NCBI GenBank assembly: GCA_934476075.1
Contig: CAKSNH010000026.1
Coordinates: 1 to 21,637 of the forward strand
DNA length: 21,637 bases
Source: an uncultured Clostridia bacterium
GTDB taxonomy: Bacteria; Bacillota; Clostridia; UBA1381
Direction: 5' to 3'
Part shown: in pieces, positions 21,635 through 21,637 of the stretch
Layout of the letters: every line of letters begins with the position of its first letter
Numbering within the stretch: the stretch's first letter is position 1
Notes under the pieces: model-generated
The model's database searches: none
The model's input: only the letters and a program-made list of their open reading frames with translations
Told to the model about the DNA's origin: nothing
Translations under genes and position numbers: made by a program

Positions 21635-21637
21635 CAA

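Overview
The window comes from a low-GC Gram-positive bacterium, most likely a gut-type member of the Clostridia. The signs are AT-rich intergenic DNA, strong GGAGG ribosome binding sites, TTGACA/TATAAT promoters, secreted and lipoprotein signals of Gram-positive type, a stalk-domain (copper amine oxidase N-terminal-like) secreted protein and a type-II branched-chain aminotransferase. The carbohydrate genes point to a pectin user. A pectin specialist such as Monoglobus would fit, but the species cannot be settled from the sequence alone.

Layout. 1-283: hairpin-rich intergenic DNA and a promoter with an operator-like dyad. 338-4517: an operon for a heterodimeric ABC exporter (one degenerate and one canonical ATPase half) followed by an SGNH hydrolase. 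4516-4918: three tandem ~97-bp structured repeats and an IS-end-like hairpin. 5141-6954: a promoter, a long dyad-containing leader and a secreted rhamnogalacturonan lyase (PL4). 7146-12815: a tight four-gene operon of an intracellular GH28 glycosidase with uxaC, uxaB and uxaA. 12930-13754: a secreted stalk-domain protein. 13863-14243: another copy of the ~97-bp repeat, a tRNA-Ser(UGA) with its own promoter and terminator, and a partial repeat. 14294-15319 (minus): branched-chain aminotransferase. 16105-18089: a WYL regulator overlapping a MORN lipoprotein. 18090-19942: a disordered accessory stretch of broken gene pieces and four tiny paralogous genes. 20094-21455 (minus): a MATE transporter.

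How it works together. PL4 would cut the rhamnogalacturonan-I backbone outside the cell. Imported oligosaccharides would meet the cytoplasmic GH28. Released D-galacturonate would be isomerised (UxaC), reduced (UxaB) and dehydrated (UxaA) to 2-keto-3-deoxygluconate. The importer, a local regulator, and KDG kinase and aldolase are not in the window.

The most unusual region is 18090-19942. Three of four tiny genes directly follow a relic of the same short C-terminal tail (GY-x-R-W/K-K-K), and other fragments look like pieces of a zinc-ribbon protein, a toxin-like C-terminus and a tape-measure-like N-terminus. I read this as an eroded array of toxin C-terminal modules with surviving immunity-like genes. 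That reading is inference.
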